From CAIVVT01 sp963823095 (GTDB lineage: Bacteria > Acidobacteriota > Terriglobia > Bryobacterales > Bryobacteraceae): a stretch of DNA of 64,000 nucleotides. A program made the translations under genes and the position numbers. Under the pieces are notes generated by a model that was not told the DNA's origin, searched no databases, and saw nothing but the letters and a program-made list of their open reading frames with translations. Shown piece after piece: positions 59,737 through 64,000 of the stretch (the stretch's first letter is position 1; each line of letters opens with the position of its first letter). The stretch lies in contig CAWGKI010000049.1 in NCBI GenBank assembly GCA_963823095.1, forward strand, positions 434,001 through 498,000, read 5' to 3'.

Positions 59737-62385
59737 ATGCGCAGGTTCATGGCCAGACTCGCGAATCTGTTTCAGGGCCGGAATGCCGATCGCGAGCTGA
59801 CTCGCGAGATTGCAGCTCACCTTGTATTACTGCAGGACGAGTTTGAGCGCCGCGGGTTCACGCCGCAGGCCGCTGCAGTGGCGGCCCGACAGGCCTACGG
59901 CGGGGTCGACCTAGCGAAGGAACTGCATCGTGAGGCACGCTCTTTTCTTTGGATCGATCAACGACTCAAGGACGTGCGCTACGGAGTCCGCAATCTCTTG
60001 CGGACTCCGGGCTTCACCGCCATAGCGGTCTTCACGCTGGCGCTGGGAATCGGTGCAAATACGGCAGTCTTCAGTGTGGTGAATGCCGTACTGGTCCGCC
60101 CGCTGGCATACAAGGACCCCGAGCGCCTGGTTACACTTCTGCATTACGGCACCGGCCCCGTGGCGGTGGCCAACTTTATCGATTGGCGCGACCAGAGCCG
60201 CAGCTTTGAAGCAATGGGAGCGGCCGAGTATTGGACGCCGAACCTCATCGGCACCGACTCGCCGGAGCATCTACGAGGTCTGCATGTGACCCAGCGCCTT
60301 CTTCCGATGCTCGGCGTTCAACCTTTATTGGGACGGCTGTTCGTCCCCGGCGAAGACAGCAAAGGCGCCGAGCACGAGATTGTCTTGAGCTATCAGCTCT
60401 GGCAGAGGCGCTTCAACCTCGATCCAAACGTACTTGGCAAGGCGATCAACCTGAGCGGAGAGGCTTACACCGTGGTTGGCGTGATGCCATTCGGGTTCAA
60501 ATTTGCGCCATTCTGGGCCCCGCGTGCCGAACTGTGGGCGCCCCTGGCATTCGGGGATCGGGTGCACGAGCGCGACGGGAACAGCCTGAGGGTGTTCGCG
60601 CGGCTCAAGCGCGATATTCCAATTGAACAGGCGCGAACGGAGCTCGCCACGCTGACCGCGCGGCTTGAAAAACAGTATCCCGCGACAAACCGTGACATGG
60701 TATTAAGGCCGCTCATGGAGAATGTAGTGGGCAAGGTCGAGACGCCACTACTGATGCTGCTGGCGGCAGTTGGATTCGTGCTGCTGATCGCTTGCGCCAA
60801 TGTGGCACACATGCTGTTAGCGCGCACCTCCGACAGGCAGAAAGAGATTGCCGTGCGGACGGCTCTGGGAGCAAGCCGCACCCGGGTGATCGCCCAGTTC
60901 CTCACCGAGAACTTGCTGCTCGCCGCGCTCGGCGCCGGCGCGGGTTTGGGGATAGCTCTTGCCGGAACCAAGGCTTTGGTTGCGCTGAGCCCGGCCTCCA
61001 TCCCGCGGGTGGAATTGGTGGGCATCGATGACAACGTCGTGCTATTCCTGCTCGGCATTACCGCGCTAACAACGCTATTGTTCGGCTTGGTTCCGGCTAT
61101 GCGTGCGGCCGTGGCAAATCTGAGCGGCGCGCTCAAGGAAGGAGGCCGTGAAGGCAGCGACGGGATCCACGGCAACCGGCTACGCGGCTTTCTGGTGACA
61201 TCGGAATTTGCGCTGGCGTTCATGCTGCTGATCGGCGCCGGACTCATGATTCGCAGCTTCTCCGCGCTGCAATCAGTCAACCCCGGATTCAACCCACACA
61301 ACGTGCTCTCAATGGTAGTTTCCGTGGAAGGGACGAAAGAGGTCGAATCGAACAAACGGGGCATTTTCTACCGGCAACTGATCGACCAGATCCGGACGCT
61401 GCCCGGTGTAAGGTCGGCGGGCGCGATCAACCACCTGCCACTACATGGGGACATGTGGGATCGGGGCTTTGAGATTGAGGGCCGTCCTCCTTCGCGTCCG
61501 GGCGAAGGGCCCAATGCAGTTTACCGCATCGTCATGCCGGGCTACTTCGAATCGATGCGCTTGCCCGTGCTACGCGGTCGCGCAATCGCAGACAGCGACG
61601 ATGAACGGGCGTCGGGCGTCGTAATCCTTAACGAGCGAGCTGCCAGCGAGTACTGGCCTGGGCAAGATCCAACGGGCAAGCGGATCGGCATCCAGGAGGA
61701 CAAAAGCGGGAAGACCAACTGGCTGACCGTGATTGGAGTAGTCGCGAATGCGAAGCAGTACGAATGGGCGTCCGAGCCCCAATCGGAAATGTATCTCGCT
61801 GCGCTCCAGAATCGCGACTTCCTGGGAGAGGGCGGGACGCACATGGCCTACATCACGCTAGTGGTGCGCACCGGCGGCGATCCGTCGGAGATGGCGTCTG
61901 CGGTGAGAAAAGCGGTATGGTCGTTCGACCGCAATCTGCCGATCTCCGAGGTCGTCACGATGGACGAAGTTGTGGCCACTGCAAACGCCCAACCGCGTTT
62001 TGAAATGCTGCTGCTAGGGGTGTTCGCGGTGGTTGCCTTGCTGCTGGCGGCAATTGGGATCTACGGTGTAATGAGCTATTCGGTCTCTCGGCGCACGCGC
62101 GAGATCGGCATTCGCGTTTCGCTCGGCGCAAGCCATGCTGACGTCTTGCGGATGGTGGTACTGCAAGGGATAAAACAAGCTCTGACGGGCACCGCCGCGG
62201 GCTTCGCGGGGGCGTTGCTGCTGGCGCAATTGATGGCCACAATGTTATACGGAGTGCGGCCAACCGACCCCATCACGTTCGCCGGTGTAGCAATCGTCCT
62301 CGCCTCCGTAGCGCTTCTGGCCACGCGTATCTCGGCGCGCAAAGCCACTCGGATAGAACCCATGGCCGCTCTGCGCAACGACTAG
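59737..62385 (+). CDS. ABC transporter permease, acidobacterial duplicated orphan permease (ADOP, MacB-FtsX type)
   Basis: 882 residues. N-terminal helical segment (MARLANLFQGRNADRELTREIAAHLVLL...RRGFTPQAAAVAARQAYGG) typical of ADOP, then a membrane helix (TPGFTAIAVFTLALGIGANTAVFSVVNAVLVRPL), a MacB-type periplasmic core, a group of three helices with VRTALGASRTRVIAQFLTENLLLA, a second periplasmic core and final helices (IGIRVSLGASHADVLRMVVLQG). No ATP-binding subunit is encoded nearby, in line with the orphan character of the family. Efflux or lipid and peptide export is suspected; the substrate is unknown. GGAG at the padR end serves as its ribosome-binding site. Confidence 0.93.
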   Translation: MRRFMARLANLFQGRNADRELTREIAAHLVLLQDEFERRGFTPQAAAVAARQAYGGVDLAKELHREARSFLWIDQRLKDVRYGVRNLLRTPGFTAIAVFTLALGIGANTAVFSVVNAVLVRPLAYKDPERLVTLLHYGTGPVAVANFIDWRDQSRSFEAMGAAEYWTPNLIGTDSPEHLRGLHVTQRLLPMLGVQPLLGRLFVPGEDSKGAEHEIVLSYQLWQRRFNLDPNVLGKAINLSGEAYTVVGVMPFGFKFAPFWAPRAELWAPLAFGDRVHERDGNSLRVFARLKRDIPIEQARTELATLTARLEKQYPATNRDMVLRPLMENVVGKVETPLLMLLAAVGFVLLIACANVAHMLLARTSDRQKEIAVRTALGASRTRVIAQFLTENLLLAALGAGAGLGIALAGTKALVALSPASIPRVELVGIDDNVVLFLLGITALTTLLFGLVPAMRAAVANLSGALKEGGREGSDGIHGNRLRGFLVTSEFALAFMLLIGAGLMIRSFSALQSVNPGFNPHNVLSMVVSVEGTKEVESNKRGIFYRQLIDQIRTLPGVRSAGAINHLPLHGDMWDRGFEIEGRPPSRPGEGPNAVYRIVMPGYFESMRLPVLRGRAIADSDDERASGVVILNERAASEYWPGQDPTGKRIGIQEDKSGKTNWLTVIGVVANAKQYEWASEPQSEMYLAALQNRDFLGEGGTHMAYITLVVRTGGDPSEMASAVRKAVWSFDRNLPISEVVTMDEVVATANAQPRFEMLLLGVFAVVALLLAAIGIYGVMSYSVSRRTREIGIRVSLGASHADVLRMVVLQGIKQALTGTAAGFAGALLLAQLMATMLYGVRPTDPITFAGVAIVLASVALLATRISARKATRIEPMAALRND

Positions 62386-62509
62386 CCGCTTCTCCTGACG
62401 TCTGCAGCTGCGTATCCTGAGCGCGCGCTCAGGGAGCGCGAGACTGTCGGTTGAAGAAGGCAGGTAAACTGAAGTGTCCACCGCTGCGAGAACGAAATCT
62501 ACAGCAGTT

Positions 62510-62698
62510 CTATCCGCGCACGCCGAGTTTGCGCAGGATGGTCATCATCGGGCACCAGTTGGTGAACGCCGACTGGAACAGGTTCAGGCCCACGAAGGCC
62601 GTGAACCAGTAGAAGTAAGGGCTTACGGTCATGCCCAACCCGACGCTCAACACGATGAAGAGCCCGGCGATCAGTCTCAACCAGCGATCGACTGTCAT
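62510..62698 (-). CDS. DUF2892 (YgaP-like membrane anchor) protein
   Basis: 62 residues: MTVDRWLRLIAGLFIVLSVGLG, then SPYFYWFTAFVGLNLFQSAFTNWCPMMTILRKLG. The FxGxNLxQSxFTxWCPMxxIL pattern is the DUF2892 signature, in which the Cys is conserved; in YgaP such a segment anchors a rhodanese. It begins three bases after the stop of the RND permease and so belongs to that operon. Confidence 0.9.
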   Translation of the reverse strand: MTVDRWLRLIAGLFIVLSVGLGMTVSPYFYWFTAFVGLNLFQSAFTNWCPMMTILRKLGVRG

Positions 62699-62701
62699 TA
62701 G

Positions 62702-64000
62702 TTATCCCTCTGGTTGCGGAGATGCACTCGGCTGCGCGGGCGTGACGCCTTTACCCGCGATTCTCGATTGAAAAATATAGTAGACGATCGGCACTGTCAC
62801 GCGCGATAGCGCGAGCGAGGCGATCTCGCCCGCCATCAACGCAATAGCGAGCCCCTGGAAGATCGGGTCGAAGAGGATCACGATGCTGCCTACCACCACC
62901 GCGGCGGCGGTTAGCATCATGGGCCGGAAGCGGACCGCGCCCGCGTCCACCACGGCCTGATCGAGCGGCATGCCTTCTCTTAAGCGCAACTCGATGAAGT
63001 CCACCAGGATGATGCTATTCCGGACGACGATTCCGGCGCCCGCGATAAAGCCAATCATACTGGTGGCTGTGAAGAAGGCGTTCAGCAGCCCGTGCGCGGG
63101 CAGGATGCCAACCAGCGAGAACGGGATGGCGGCCATAATGATGAGCGGCGTCAGGAAGCTCTGGAACCAGCCGACCACCAGCACGTAGATCAGGATCAGC
63201 ACGGCGGCGAAAGCGATGCCCAGGTCGCGGAAGACCTCGTAGGTGATGTGCCACTCGCCGTCCCACTTCATGGCGTACTTCGCGTCGTCGAAGGGCTGGT
63301 GCGCGGTGAGCTGCTCGATCTGGTAGCCGCCGTCCACCGGCAGCTTCGCGATCTCCGGTCCGAGCTTGAGAATCGCGTATACGGGGCTTTCCATCGCGCC
63401 GGCAACGTCGGCGGTCACGTAGGTAACAGGCATCAGGTTCTTGTGATAAATGCTACGCTCCACGGTCGAATTCTCGACGCGGATGAGCTCTGAGAGCGAG
63501 ACCAGGCCGTTGCGGCCAGCGACTTTCAGTTCCTTCAGACGCTCCAGGTCGCTGCGCGTGGAGCGGTCCAGCCGGACCGTGATTGGAATGTCCTCGCGCG
63601 CCGTGTCGATGTGCAGCAGGCCGGCGCTTTCACCTTGCGAGGCGATCGCGACCGTCTGTGCGATCTGGTCCACGCTTACACCGTTCAACGCGGCTTTCTC
63701 GCGGTCCACGTGCCAGATCTGCTTCGGCTGCGGATCCTCGACGTACCAGTCGGCGTCAACCACGCCGTCGGTGTGGTCGAAGATATCGAGGATGCGGCCC
63801 GCGAGTTTCTCGCGTCCTTCCTTCGTCGGGCCGTAGACCTCGGCCACCAACGTTTCGAGCACCGGCGGGCCGGGGGGAACTTCCGCCACCTTGATGCGGG
63901 CGTTATGTTCACGCGCGATGGCCAGCAGGCTCAAGCGGACGCGCTTGGCAATCTCATGACTGGGCGAACTCCGCTCGCCTTTCGGCTTGAGGTTCACCTG
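62702..64000 (-). CDS. RND efflux permease, C-terminal part (AcrB/HAE1 superfamily; gene continues beyond the window)
   Basis: 432 residues visible; the frame is open to the window edge. A periplasmic half (EVPPGPPVLETLVAEVYGP, HVDREKAALNGVSVDQIAQTV, LSELIRVENSTVERSIYHKN, where V-x-R is typical) is followed by six hydrophobic helices with VLILIYVLVVGWFQSFLTPLIIM and FIAGAGIVVRNSIILVDFIELRLREG (the GIVVxNxIxLVD signature), ending VTVPIVYYIF. The substrate, drug or metal, cannot be told from this part. Followed by the DUF2892 gene, an association known for such permeases in several lineages. Confidence 0.92.
   Translation of the reverse strand, partial: QVNLKPKGERSSPSHEIAKRVRLSLLAIAREHNARIKVAEVPPGPPVLETLVAEVYGPTKEGREKLAGRILDIFDHTDGVVDADWYVEDPQPKQIWHVDREKAALNGVSVDQIAQTVAIASQGESAGLLHIDTAREDIPITVRLDRSTRSDLERLKELKVAGRNGLVSLSELIRVENSTVERSIYHKNLMPVTYVTADVAGAMESPVYAILKLGPEIAKLPVDGGYQIEQLTAHQPFDDAKYAMKWDGEWHITYEVFRDLGIAFAAVLILIYVLVVGWFQSFLTPLIIMAAIPFSLVGILPAHGLLNAFFTATSMIGFIAGAGIVVRNSIILVDFIELRLREGMPLDQAVVDAGAVRFRPMMLTAAAVVVGSIVILFDPIFQGLAIALMAGEIASLALSRVTVPIVYYIFQSRIAGKGVTPAQPSASPQPEG

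Noticed and set aside
62416..62433. Palindrome CCTGAGCGCGCGCTCAGG after the ADOP gene as terminator
   Set aside because: The stem has no T-run and practically no loop; it may contribute to termination but the evidence is not enough.
1..64000. CRISPR arrays, tRNA genes, insertion sequences or prophage
   Set aside because: No regularly spaced direct repeats, no tRNA T-loop/anticodon pattern and no transposase, integrase or phage structural gene were found on reading both strands.

Overview
The window looks like a chromosomal segment of an Acidobacteriota bacterium, most likely from the Solibacter/Bryobacter lineage. This is inferred from GC-rich DNA together with several lineage-typical gene types: a PadR regulator paired with an ADOP-type ABC permease, a GWxTD-domain protein, carboxypeptidase-regulatory/TonB-receptor outer-membrane proteins, a TIGR03790 protein, DUF1080 and DUF2911 proteins, and a tandem pair of large secreted proteins with a degenerate VWA-like N-terminus. 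No phage, insertion sequence, CRISPR array or tRNA was seen.

Layout. 1-10.5 kb: surface and secreted proteins (GWxTD, a small TonB-receptor-like barrel, two tandem 820-residue secreted paralogues), a HAD phosphatase, a DUF1648 protein and the RNase P RNA gene. 10.5-15.5 kb: an ABM monooxygenase, a probable 6S RNA with its own terminator on the minus strand, a GAF/AAA+/Fis regulator with an altered GAFTGA loop, and a compact minus-strand operon for a bacterial microcompartment shell (one hexamer, three pentamers, no enzyme). 15.6-22 kb: DUF1080, rhodanese, class I aminotransferase, RsbRD-like protein, rpsO-pnp. 22.6-37 kb: a TonB-dependent receptor, a glycan block (polytopic membrane protein, GT2, RfbD), LysR, TIGR03790 and LolA-like proteins, a GT4 and two PHP-domain paralogues, one of them frameshifted. 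37-40.2 kb: an AT-richer island with a decayed gene and two secreted proteins of unknown function behind a good sigma-70-type promoter. 40.3-48 kb: a housekeeping minus-strand block (SEC-C/HEAT protein, rplI, rpsR, rpsF, pth, rplY, prs, ispE) headed by an RHH/PIN toxin-antitoxin pair, then apt. 48-64 kb: a frameshifted regulatory-like-domain protein, YkgJ, an M16 protease, a YjbR-type protein, NUDIX, a fused MFS/spermidine synthase, class I fumarase, PadR-ADOP with paired operators, and the end of an RND efflux permease.

Two things cut across the window. First, a family of dispersed palindromic repeats has stems that change sequence from copy to copy yet stay self-complementary; one copy lies inside the microcompartment operon. 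Second, between 34.5 and 54 kb at least five genes (PHP-1, rplY, prs, a secreted regulatory-like protein, M16 protease), and perhaps a sixth, are broken by single-base indels. Because prs is normally essential, residual assembly or sequencing error is the leading explanation there, and true pseudogene status should not be assumed.
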